A stretch of DNA of 18,572 nt, taken from NCBI GenBank assembly GCA_039715055.1, contig JBDLID010000057.1, positions 1 through 18,572 of the forward strand, written 5' to 3'. Both the position numbers and the translations under genes were made by a program. Each line of letters begins with the position of its first letter. Position 1 is the first letter of the stretch. Origin of the DNA: JBDLID01 sp039715055. GTDB lineage: Bacteria; Desulfobacterota; Desulfobulbia; Desulfobulbales; Desulfocapsaceae. A model generated the notes under the pieces. The model ran no database searches, was not told the origin of the DNA, and saw nothing but the letters and a program-made list of their open reading frames with translations. Positions 7,133 to 13,106 of the stretch are shown here, piece by piece.

Positions 7133-7909
7133 ATGAAACTGAAAAAACAATTGATTACAGTCGCCGGATTAGCCTTTGTCGGTGGATTCTTTCTCATGTC
7201 AATGAACGCCAACGCCGCTGGAAGGGGCTGTGGCCGTGGGTGCAGCAACAATCAGCAGCCCTGCACGGCCTCCTCGCCGGCAGCAAATTTACCTGTTGAA
7301 CAGCTGAGCAGTGAGGAGCGGGACGGATTGATTAAAATGCTCGAGGAGGAGAAGCTGGCAAGAGACACTTACTCCGTTCTTTATAAGCGATGGGGACTGC
7401 AGATCTTCAGTAACATCTCCAAAAGTGAGCAGCAGCACATGTCGGCAATCAAGACTTTGCTGGACAAGTACAAAATCTCCCATCCCGCGGTCGATGCCTC
7501 GCAGGGTATATTCAAGGACCAGCAACTGCAGGAGTTATACACCAGTCTGACCCGACAGGGAGAGCAGTCCCTTGCTGAGGCGCTGAAAGTTGGTGCAACC
7601 ATTGAAGAACTCGATATCAAAGATCTCTACGATTATCTCGAACAGACAGATAACACCGATATCAAAACGGTTTATCAGAACCTGGCAAAGGGATCCCGTA
7701 ATCACCTGCGAAGTTTTTCGGCTCAGCTCTCGCAGAACAAAACAGATTTCACCCCTCAGTTCCTCACAGCAGCACAGGTCAGCGAGATTGTCAACAGCCC
7801 TCGTGAGCGCGGCAGAGTCAATGCAGATGGTGAACAGGTCGCCGGTGGCAGAGGTTTTGGCAGAGGTTCCGGCAGAGGGCGGGGACACGGGTTCAATAAA
7901 CGGATTTGA
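7133..7909 (+). CDS. Exported ferritin-like (DUF2202-type) protein with Gly/Arg-rich tail
   Basis: ATG 7133 is chosen because CAGGAGG (7121-7127) lies 5 nt upstream; an in-frame ATG at 7115 precedes that site. The 258-residue product has a Sec signal peptide (cleavage near ANA-AG, residue 28), then a Cys/Gly/Arg-rich segment (GRGCGRGC). The alpha-helical domain spans about 58-205 with ferritin-like ligand spacing: Glu71-73 in EEEKLARDTY, E99xxH102 in SEQQH, Glu158/159 in ATIEELDI and His191 in SRNHLRSF. This matches the DUF2202 family of ferritin-like proteins as I remember it, where the fourth-helix ExxH lacks its Glu. The tail (about 224-258) is Arg/Gly-rich. A second ferritin-like gene follows 89 bp downstream. 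Metal binding is inferred; activity unknown. Confidence 0.8.
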   Translation: MKLKKQLITVAGLAFVGGFFLMSMNANAAGRGCGRGCSNNQQPCTASSPAANLPVEQLSSEERDGLIKMLEEEKLARDTYSVLYKRWGLQIFSNISKSEQQHMSAIKTLLDKYKISHPAVDASQGIFKDQQLQELYTSLTRQGEQSLAEALKVGATIEELDIKDLYDYLEQTDNTDIKTVYQNLAKGSRNHLRSFSAQLSQNKTDFTPQFLTAAQVSEIVNSPRERGRVNADGEQVAGGRGFGRGSGRGRGHGFNKRI

Positions 7910-7920
7910 TCAGGAAATAT

Positions 7921-7971
7921 TGTAACTGTTCAGCAAGGGGAACCAATTGGTCACAATATTGAACAGTTACA
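7921..7971. repeat. Inverted repeat of the GTAACTRTTCAGC family between the two ferritin-like genes
   Basis: TGTAACTGTTCA (7921-7932) and TGAACAGTTACA (7960-7971) form a perfect 12-bp inverted repeat around a 27-nt centre that includes the 10-bp palindrome ACCAATTGGT (7942-7951). An 8-bp direct repeat GAAATATT flanks it (7914-7921 and 7973-7980), offset by 2 bp on the right. The left 32 bp match the arm of the foldback element at 9939-10046, so this is probably a mobile-repeat remnant, not only a transcriptional hairpin. Confidence 0.65.
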
Positions 7972-7998
7972 CGAAATATTAATTTCTAAGGGATGGAT

Positions 7999-8550
7999 AT
8001 GTTTACAGAACAAAAGAGCAGGCTGTTTTTCTGTCTGGCAATAGTCGTTGTTGTCCTTCTGCTGGCCGGATGCGGCAGTGACGACGACAACGACAAAGAC
8101 AGCGGTCCTGACACTGTTGTTGGGAGTGGAACTGAGTCTGAGCCGGCTTCAGATCAGGTCGACAGCTCTCTTGGCAATTATCTCACGGCGGCAATCAACG
8201 ATGAGTATAAGGCCAGAAACACTTACCAGGCGGTTATCGACACCCATGGCGAGGTTCGTCCCTTTGTCAATATAAAAAGGTCGGAGGAACAGCATATCCA
8301 GATGCTGGTCAACCTGTTTAACAACTACTCTATTCCCGTCCCGGGTGACAATACAGGCCGGCCATCGTCACCGTCTACTGTCCAGGCAGCCTGTCAGGTC
8401 GGGGTTCAGGCAGAGATCGACAATGCGTCGCTTTACGACCGGCTTTTAAGCGGAACCAAAGACTATCCCGATGTCCAGGCCGTATTTAAGCAATTACAGG
8501 CAGCATCACTGGACAAGCACCTGCCTGCCTTTCAACGCTGTGCCGGTTGA
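7999..8550 (+). CDS. Ferritin-like (DUF2202-related) lipoprotein
   Basis: The 183-residue product begins with a short signal peptide and a lipobox LLAGC (lipidated Cys25). Gly at +2 suggests outer-membrane sorting. An acidic linker (SDDDNDKDSG) leads to a helical domain from about residue 58 whose ligands parallel the upstream gene: Glu69 in NDEYKARNTY, E96xxH99 in SEEQH, Glu139 in VQAEIDNASLYDRL and His174 in LDKHLPAF. This suggests a second, shorter ferritin-like protein tethered to a membrane. ATG 7999 is preferred over the in-frame ATG 7993 because the AAGGG at 7988-7992 is too close to 7993 but well spaced from 7999. With the upstream gene it forms a pair of exported di-iron candidates, co-transcribed if the intervening hairpin does not terminate. 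Confidence 0.72.
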   Translation: MFTEQKSRLFFCLAIVVVVLLLAGCGSDDDNDKDSGPDTVVGSGTESEPASDQVDSSLGNYLTAAINDEYKARNTYQAVIDTHGEVRPFVNIKRSEEQHIQMLVNLFNNYSIPVPGDNTGRPSSPSTVQAACQVGVQAEIDNASLYDRLLSGTKDYPDVQAVFKQLQAASLDKHLPAFQRCAG

Positions 8551-8562
8551 TGGGCGGCAGGT

Positions 8563-9024
8563 TTAAAGCTCCTTGACTTCGAGCAGGGCCAGATTGCCGC
8601 ATTTGAGTGGAACGGCAAAGGTGTAGCGTTTTTGATCATGATCAATGGAGAATTCATAGGCGGTGACAGTCTCCCGCCCATCATAGGTGATGTCCGCAGC
8701 GGCCAGCACCGGTCCCGTGCCCCAGCCCTTGAACAGCATCCATTTAAATGTGGTTCCGCGTACATAGACCCCTGACCGTATAAAGGCACTGGGAAACTGC
8801 TCTTTCAGCGGTTGAGCCAGCTCGGGGTATCCGGCCTTGCGGAGTCCCAGTTCCACGTCGGCAGTTCTTGTTGCCATCATTGTCTTCAGGTCGGCAACAG
8901 AGGCTAGCGGCGGCTTGCAAAAGGGGTGGCGTCCGATAACTGTGATGGTGCTGGCGGCCTGTGCTGTGGAAGCTGTTAATACCGCCAGGACAGCGGTCAG
9001 AAATACTGCCTTTATTCTCATCAT
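8563..9024 (-). CDS. Exported protein of unknown function
   Basis: The product has 153 residues. GAGGAGG lies six bases before ATG 9024 on the minus strand; an adjacent second ATG at 9021 is also possible. It carries a clear signal peptide (VFLTAVLAVLTASTAQA, cleavage near residue 23). The mature part has two cysteines (in RHPFCKPP and LKCGNLALL) that could form a disulphide, a helical ATRTADVELGLRKAGYPEL segment and a beta-rich C-terminal half ending in LLEVKEL. I do not recognise the family. It is convergent with the ferritin-like lipoprotein gene, ending 12 bp from its stop. An extended -10 promoter lies just upstream. A periplasmic location is inferred from the signal peptide only. Confidence 0.75.
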   Translation of the reverse strand: MMRIKAVFLTAVLAVLTASTAQAASTITVIGRHPFCKPPLASVADLKTMMATRTADVELGLRKAGYPELAQPLKEQFPSAFIRSGVYVRGTTFKWMLFKGWGTGPVLAAADITYDGRETVTAYEFSIDHDQKRYTFAVPLKCGNLALLEVKEL

Positions 9025-9051
9025 TTCAGCCCTCCTCGTTGCAAGTTGATT

Positions 9052-9060
9052 ATTATACCA
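9052..9060 (-). promoter_or_regulatory. Extended -10 promoter element of the 8563-9024 gene
   Basis: On the minus strand TGGTATAAT gives a perfect TATAAT with an upstream TGn, the extended -10 form that tolerates a poor -35 (none is obvious here). Transcription would begin near 9045, leaving a ~20-nt leader that contains the GAGGAGG ribosome-binding site. Confidence 0.55.
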
Positions 9061-9268
9061 ACCCGGCATAGTGACGTGCAGAATCTATAATTGGAAAACA
9101 AATCTGAATATACAAGCAGTTACTGTTGTATAGCGTTCTTGATGAAATCTCAACAGAAATTGGCTAATACAGTGAGGCGGCTCACCGCTGATCACAGGTG
9201 AAAGAACGGTGGAGAATGAAAAAAGTTAATGTCGTCAGTCTTTTCACGGCCTTCTGCGGCAACTCCGG

Positions 9269-9838
9269 CTAAAAGTGAATGATGATCCCTGCACCAAAAG
9301 CCAACCCGGCGGCAGCCATGGGTACTCCACCATGACCGTCACTGTCTGCGCTGAAGGTGTTGGCAATGAATCCGACCGTGGCAAGAGAACCCAGCAGGGC
9401 GTGAATATTGGTCAGTGTGAAACCATCTGAAACACTGTAGTCCCCCGAATACTCCAGTAGTCCGGTGGCGGCCGTCAAGGCGGCAAATCCTGCTGTACTG
9501 TGGCCCATGGCTTCATGGAAAGAGTCACCGGAAGACCCGGTGGCGCCGGCGGCAGTGGCAAAGAGAAGTGTTGCATAGCCCAGGTATTTATGAAAGCCGC
9601 CGAAATGAAAGTCATTGTCCTTTGCTTGAGAGCCCTCCTTACCGTCATTGTTGAATTGACTATCCGCGGAAGGGAGGCTGTCAGGCTGAGCTGACTGGTT
9701 GGCTGCCAGTAAAAATGGCGACCCCGGACTGATCTGAAAAGACTCAGCAAAAACCGAAGCGGTAGATGTCAGAATTATCGAGATACTGAGGAGCAGTGAG
9801 ATGGAATTTTTTACTGTTGATTGTTTGGATGGCAACAT
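9269..9838 (-). CDS. Small exported or membrane protein with conserved His in helices
   Basis: ATG 9838 is chosen because AGAGAG precedes it at about 7 nt and it opens a credible signal peptide (ISLLLSISIILTSTASVFA). The frame continues to 9925 but without a site. The product has 189 residues: a polar linker (about 45-75), then four hydrophobic Ala/Gly-rich segments. Three begin with or contain histidines: FHKYLGYATLLFATAAG, FHEAMGHSTAGFAALTAATG and NIHALLGSLATVGF; the fourth ends in IIIHF. Regularly placed His at helix ends recalls haem-ligating b-type cytochrome domains (b561-like), but I cannot assign a family. No partner gene is clearly co-transcribed. Function unknown; haem binding is a hypothesis. 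Confidence 0.68.
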   Translation of the reverse strand: MLPSKQSTVKNSISLLLSISIILTSTASVFAESFQISPGSPFLLAANQSAQPDSLPSADSQFNNDGKEGSQAKDNDFHFGGFHKYLGYATLLFATAAGATGSSGDSFHEAMGHSTAGFAALTAATGLLEYSGDYSVSDGFTLTNIHALLGSLATVGFIANTFSADSDGHGGVPMAAAGLAFGAGIIIHF

Positions 9839-9878
9839 GATGAACTCTCTAAATAAAGTTATCTTCATGGATAAATGA

Positions 9879-9899
9879 AATGTGGTTCTGTGCCACATT
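9879..9899. repeat. 7-bp inverted repeat upstream of the 9269-9838 gene
   Basis: AATGTGG (9879-9885) and CCACATT (9893-9899) are perfectly complementary across a 7-nt spacer, about 41 bp upstream of ATG 9838. Size and position suit an operator or a leader hairpin; no -10/-35 pair could be tied to it. Confidence 0.4.
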
Positions 9900-9938
9900 G
9901 TATCGGTTGTTGTTTCTGGCTGCAATCTTTAATACCAT

Positions 9939-10046
9939 GTAACTATTCAGCAGCACCCACATTGTGGCCAATCAGGCCGCCTCGAGTAGCACAAGTACGC
10001 TTCGTCAGCCTGCTTGACCACACTGCGGCCCCTGCTGAACAGTTAC
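9939..10046. repeat. 108-bp foldback element with GTAACTRTTCAGC ends
   Basis: The left arm starting at 9939 (GTAACTATTCAGCAG) and the reverse complement of the right arm ending at 10046 (GTAACTGTTCAGCAG) agree at about 31 of the first 40 positions, including TGTGG and CAGGC blocks. A ~28-bp centre closes an imperfect long hairpin. No matching target duplication was found. The structure is that of a MITE or decayed insertion-sequence ends. GTAA termini are known from IS66-family elements, but no transposase is present. Confidence 0.7.
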
Positions 10047-10091
10047 AGTTCCCTGCTTAGGGGCGCACCCAGCTTTACGCTGAATAGTTAC
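10047..10091. repeat. Additional diverged arm of the GTAACTRTTCAGC repeat
   Basis: GCTGAATAGTTAC (10079-10091) is the reverse complement of GTAACTATTCAGC. The segment's reverse complement reaches AAGCAGG about 40 bp from that end, as the right arm of the neighbouring foldback element does at about 38 bp. It appears to be a second, more diverged arm abutting the first, suggesting nested insertion or rearrangement. Confidence 0.5.
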
Positions 10092-10182
10092 CCCGGATTA
10101 TTAGAAGTGAGCCGAGCACTTCGTCCTCGAAATATCAATTATATGCCTGTGGCAAAACTCTCCTCACGCCTCGATTTAGAAC

Positions 10183-10231
10183 AGGTAAGCGAGGCACGAG
10201 ACTCCGAAAATACTAATTTTTCAAGGTACCC
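10183..10231. repeat. Dispersed repeat, copy A
   Basis: AGGTAAGC (10183-10190) and the block AGACTCCGAAAATACTAA through TTTTTCAAGGTACCC (10199-10231) recur near the right end of the window (18305-18346) with a few substitutions and small indels. Both copies are intergenic. No coding potential. Confidence 0.7.
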
Positions 10232-10393
10232 ATTTGTTTATCCGCTCTGTTCTTGTGAAAGAAGCCCTCAGCTGATATATTTTTTTAGAGATGATGTTCT
10301 TGCGTGTTGGTGGCTGCTTTTTTTGAATCGCTTCTGTTTGGGGTAGATCGGAGAGTAGGTCATTTCAGAGCCCTGCTACATAAAGGAGGAATA

Positions 10394-10804
10394 ATGGCGC
10401 TCTATAACTGGAAGGATGAGTATGATGTCGGGGTGAAACGTTTTGATGATCACCACAAAAAACTTTTTGATATTTGCAACAGTCTCCATGATGCCATGAA
10501 AGCGGGTACGGGAGAGGAAGCCCTGCAGAGAATCCTCAACGAGCTGGTGGATTACGCTGCCTATCATCTTGCGGAAGAGGAAAAGGCCATGGAGCGTATC
10601 GGTTACTCGGATATTATCAACCATAAGCGGGCCCATAAAATGTTTGTCGATAAACTCACCGATGCGATGAAGGAGGTGGAGTCAGGACAGGCCATCTTTG
10701 TCGTTTCAAAAATCTCACGAACTGTTGTTGACTGGCTGGTCAACCATATCCGGGTTGTTGACAAAAGATACCATGATGAAATGATCGCAGGCGGAGTAAG
10801 ATAG
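10394..10804 (+). CDS. Bacteriohemerythrin
   Basis: The 136-residue protein starts at ATG 10394, 5 nt after a strong AAAGGAGG (10382-10389). It has all hemerythrin di-iron ligands in family order: His20/21 in FDDHHKKLF, H58xxxE62 in YHLAEEE, H77xxxH81 in HKRAH, and H118xxxxD123 in HIRVVD. It is a single-domain soluble cytoplasmic protein of normal length. Such proteins reversibly bind O2 and in anaerobes and microaerophiles are thought to store, deliver or scavenge oxygen. The MipA/OmpV-like gene starts 6 bp downstream, so the two are probably co-transcribed. An upstream in-frame start (10304) lacks a ribosome-binding site. Confidence 0.95.
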   Translation: MALYNWKDEYDVGVKRFDDHHKKLFDICNSLHDAMKAGTGEEALQRILNELVDYAAYHLAEEEKAMERIGYSDIINHKRAHKMFVDKLTDAMKEVESGQAIFVVSKISRTVVDWLVNHIRVVDKRYHDEMIAGGVR

Positions 10805-10810
10805 AGTGCA

Positions 10811-11638
10811 ATGAGGTCAAAAAACAGAAGAAGATCTCCCATGCGGTTGGTCAGCGTGTGGCTCATGACCGGGGTGTTGTGCAGTGTTGTGGCCGGACCG
10901 GTATCCGCCTTTGATTTTGAACAGGCTGCCCGGGATGCCCTGGCCAATGAAACCACCAGCCCGCTGCCCATGGGGCCGGCCCTTGGCATTGGAGCATATG
11001 TGGCCGGCAAGAGTTACCAGGGGGAAGATACCGCGATAATCGCGGTTCCTGCTGTTTATTACCGCAGTGAGCAGGCATTCGTCCATATCAAGCAGGCCGC
11101 CTACCGGTTCTGGGAGAAGAACAACATGGAACTGTCTGTGGTCGGCGACCTGCGACTGGACAGCTACACCGAAGACGAATCCGATTTTCTTCTTGGTATG
11201 AAAGACCGCAACATGACCATTGACGCCGGCTTCCAGTTTGAGCTCGGCACGCCGGTGGGCGAGCTGGAACTGACCTTTCTTACTGATATCTTGTTTCAAA
11301 ATGAGGGGCAGGAGGCGACCGTTGCCTGGGCCCTGCCCTTTATCTACAAACGGATCTACCTGAAAACTTCATTGTCCGCCAGTTGGCTCAGCAGCAACCT
11401 GGCCGATTACTACTGCGGTGTCCGTGCTTCAGAGGCAACCGATGATCGACCGGCCTACACAGTAGACGACACCTGGAGCTGGGCCGCTACACTGGTGACA
11501 AACTACCGGCTGGCTGAAAACTGGCTCCTCATCGGTCTCCTGCAGTATGAGGGGTTCAGCGATGAGATAAAAGACAGCCCGATCATCTCGGAAGACGGTG
11601 AAGTGAATGTATTTCTGGGGATCGCCTACCACTTTTAA
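10811..11638 (+). CDS. MipA/OmpV-family outer-membrane protein
   Basis: The product has 275 residues. An Arg/Lys-rich start leads into a signal peptide (LVSVWLMTGVLCSVVAGPVSA), then alternating beta-strand sequence ending in the aromatic barrel terminus IAYHF. The segment YRLAENWLLIGLLQYEGFSDEIKDSPI is very close to the conserved C-terminal MipA/OmpV motif (Y..LSDE..DSPI). The family comprises barrel proteins, some linked to murein hydrolase scaffolding, osmotic or antimicrobial responses; the specific role here is unknown. ATG 10811 lies 6 bp after the bacteriohemerythrin stop with only a weak site; ATG 10841 would give a more compact signal peptide. Co-transcription with a hemerythrin gene is unexpected for this family. 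Confidence 0.85.
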   Translation: MRSKNRRRSPMRLVSVWLMTGVLCSVVAGPVSAFDFEQAARDALANETTSPLPMGPALGIGAYVAGKSYQGEDTAIIAVPAVYYRSEQAFVHIKQAAYRFWEKNNMELSVVGDLRLDSYTEDESDFLLGMKDRNMTIDAGFQFELGTPVGELELTFLTDILFQNEGQEATVAWALPFIYKRIYLKTSLSASWLSSNLADYYCGVRASEATDDRPAYTVDDTWSWAATLVTNYRLAENWLLIGLLQYEGFSDEIKDSPIISEDGEVNVFLGIAYHF

Positions 11639-11658
11639 GTCAATGTCTCAAAGCCGGG

Positions 11659-11730
11659 GTGCCTAGGGGATACTGCAGAGGGCTGATCCCCTGTAACATT
11701 TCGGCTTCTTCTCAGCATCCCCTCAGGCAC
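11659..11730. terminator. Long inverted repeat between convergent genes (possible bidirectional terminator)
   Basis: GTGCCTAGGGGATACTG (11659-11675) is nearly complementary to CAGCATCCCCTCAGGCAC (11713-11730), with one mismatch and one bulge. The loop holds a competing partner, ATCCCCT (11686-11692), which pairs with AGGGGAT (11665-11671). The right arm overlaps the last codons of the MBL gene. No U-run follows on either strand, so termination efficiency is uncertain. Confidence 0.45.
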
Positions 11731-12686
11731 TTCCCTTCACCGTCAAACTCCATTGTCCGGCCGCTCAATGGGATATGCACCGGGATATCTTTTATCAGGC
11801 TTTTAAACAGAGACGTTTTCGAGCCGTCTTTCAATACACCTTTTTCTGTGGCAGCCTCATTCATGTGGTGGGGAATGACCGCTTTAGGGCGGACCAGTTC
11901 GTTGATGGAATACGCCGCCTCTTTTGGTCCTGAAGTGTAAATACCGCCACCATTGATAATGGCAAGGTCTGCACCGTAATAGCCGCGCACGGTGACGTCC
12001 TGGTCGGCCGAAATACCGCTGTCCCCGGAAAGATAGACCACCAGTCCGTTTGAAAATGAGAGGATATAGCCGTTATCCGGCCCACCATAGGCGGTCAGAC
12101 CATCATGGTCGAGCAATGTGGCAAGATCCTCGTTTAGAAATCCGCTGCCGATTCCATTTGAGTGGGTAACAGGGACAATTGCCACCCGCACTCCGCCGAC
12201 TTTTCGTTCTCCACCAAAGCGCAGTACATCCACCTGCTTTTTGGAACCCCCTGCCGCTTCCACTTTTTTACGTAGAAATTTGTGCATCTCACCACCTAAA
12301 AAAGCCTTGGCCTTCTTGCCGGCAATAATGGCGGCTGTATTTGAGTTGGGGGTCATTTTGATCTCGGTCTGAGGTTTGGCACACGTTCCGTTACCGGTTT
12401 TTGATATCCGTTTGTCACCCAGGTGGTCGCCATGCATGCCGCTCAGCAGGACAGCATCAATCTTTCCCAGTCGCGGGTCATCGGGGCCGGCTATTGTTCT
12501 TCCGGCATCAAAGAGCAGCCGTGTTCCGTCCGGGTCTTCAAAGAGCATGGCACGATCACGACTGCAGAATTCGCCGTCATGACTTCCCAGAGGGGTGATT
12601 TTCACGGTTTGGGATAAGAGTGTGTCTGGCAGCAGCAGGAAGACGCCGAGTATGAGGATATTGAACCTGACAGATAATCTGATCAT
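11712..12686 (-). CDS. Exported metallo-beta-lactamase-fold hydrolase
   Basis: The 324-residue protein has an N-terminal signal peptide (FNILILGVFLLLPDTLLS). The start is supported by CGGAGG five to six bases before ATG 12686. The MBL fold is shown by LLFDAG (57-62), the metal motif SGMHGDHLGD (82-91), THSNG, SGDSG and IPHHMNE. The motif keeps His85, Asp87 and His88, but the first His of HxHxDH is Gly83. Similar periplasmic MBL proteins of unknown substrate are common; closest in feel are UPF0173-like hydrolases. It is convergent with the MipA-like gene and divergent from the large secreted repeat protein. Fold confidence is high; enzymatic activity open because of the changed ligand. Confidence 0.85.
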   Translation of the reverse strand: MIRLSVRFNILILGVFLLLPDTLLSQTVKITPLGSHDGEFCSRDRAMLFEDPDGTRLLFDAGRTIAGPDDPRLGKIDAVLLSGMHGDHLGDKRISKTGNGTCAKPQTEIKMTPNSNTAAIIAGKKAKAFLGGEMHKFLRKKVEAAGGSKKQVDVLRFGGERKVGGVRVAIVPVTHSNGIGSGFLNEDLATLLDHDGLTAYGGPDNGYILSFSNGLVVYLSGDSGISADQDVTVRGYYGADLAIINGGGIYTSGPKEAAYSINELVRPKAVIPHHMNEAATEKGVLKDGSKTSLFKSLIKDIPVHIPLSGRTMEFDGEGKCLRGC

Positions 12687-12860
12687 TTTTTACCTCCGGA
12701 CTGTAAGGAGTAATTAGACATCAATATTGAATCTGAGCCAGGCTCCATATGGATATTCAGTCTTTATGGCACCCGGGCAAAGATGAACAGTATCATTATA
12801 TCGCACCGGGGGAACTGTTGACAAATAATTACAACTCAACTGCCCTGGCTGCTTAAAGGG

Positions 12861-12891
12861 TTTGGCTGGTCAGATGGTCGGCTGAGCCAAA
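12861..12891. repeat. TTTGGCT/AGCCAAA inverted repeat
   Basis: TTTGGCT (12861-12867) pairs perfectly with AGCCAAA (12885-12891); CAG/CTG extends the stem after a 3-nt bulge. An A-rich then T-rich tract follows on the plus strand. It could be an operator or a remnant terminator; position ~215 bp upstream of the next gene does not decide. Confidence 0.4.
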
Positions 12892-13027
12892 AAAAATATT
12901 TTTCAGGATAAAAAAGAAGCGGTGGAACTACTGTTCCTGACAGGGAAAATTCTTTTCTCTGCTTTCCCATTTTTAATAAAAATATGTGTGATCTCGCTGT
13001 AACTGTGCTGAAATTTTTGTTGGTAAC

Positions 13028-13057
13028 TTGAAGTGCACAGTCTCCACGGAGTATAAT
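13028..13057 (+). promoter_or_regulatory. Putative sigma70 promoter of the secreted repeat-protein gene
   Basis: TTGAAG (13028-13033) and a perfect TATAAT (13052-13057) are separated by 18 bp. Transcription would start near 13064, giving a leader of about 43 nt that contains the hairpin at 13082-13102. Confidence 0.55.
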
Positions 13058-13081
13058 ATTTATGGAGGTCTGTAAATTCGA

Positions 13082-13102
13082 TTACCTTAACTTGTGAGGT
13101 AA
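13082..13102 (+). promoter_or_regulatory. Leader hairpin overlapping the Shine-Dalgarno sequence
   Basis: TTACCT (13082-13087) pairs with AGGTAA (13097-13102) across a 9-nt loop. The right arm contains the AGGT of the ribosome-binding site (GAGGT, 13096-13100) for ATG 13107. A 6-bp stem is modest; a role in tuning translation is inference. Confidence 0.4.
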
Positions 13103-13106
13103 CTCC

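Larger units (their letters stand above)
9839..10393. other. 555-bp intergenic region carrying repeats
   Basis: This divergent gap holds an inverted repeat near the membrane-protein start (9879-9899), the foldback repeats (9939-10091) and the dispersed repeat (10183-10231). An AT-rich leader with two T-runs (about 10281-10287 and 10318-10325) precedes the bacteriohemerythrin gene. Open frames across it on the plus strand simply read through repeats and have no ribosome-binding site. No RNA gene was recognised. Confidence 0.6.
12687..13106. other. 420-bp AT-rich divergent intergenic region
   Basis: It lies between the MBL gene (minus) and the secreted repeat protein (plus). It contains a 10-bp palindrome TCAATATTGA (12721-12730), the TTTGGCT/AGCCAAA inverted repeat (12861-12891), poly-A/T tracts around 12891-12920, and the promoter and leader hairpin of the downstream gene. 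No open frame with a ribosome-binding site was seen. Confidence 0.6.

Noticed and set aside
10014..10346. Open frame of 110 codons on the plus strand upstream of the hemerythrin gene
   Set aside because: It runs through the foldback and dispersed repeats, has no ribosome-binding site and a composition unlike a protein; treated as spurious.
12814..12819. TTGACA hexamer in the 12687-13106 gap
   Set aside because: No -10 box at 16-18 bp downstream; the TTGAAG/TATAAT pair nearer the gene is better.
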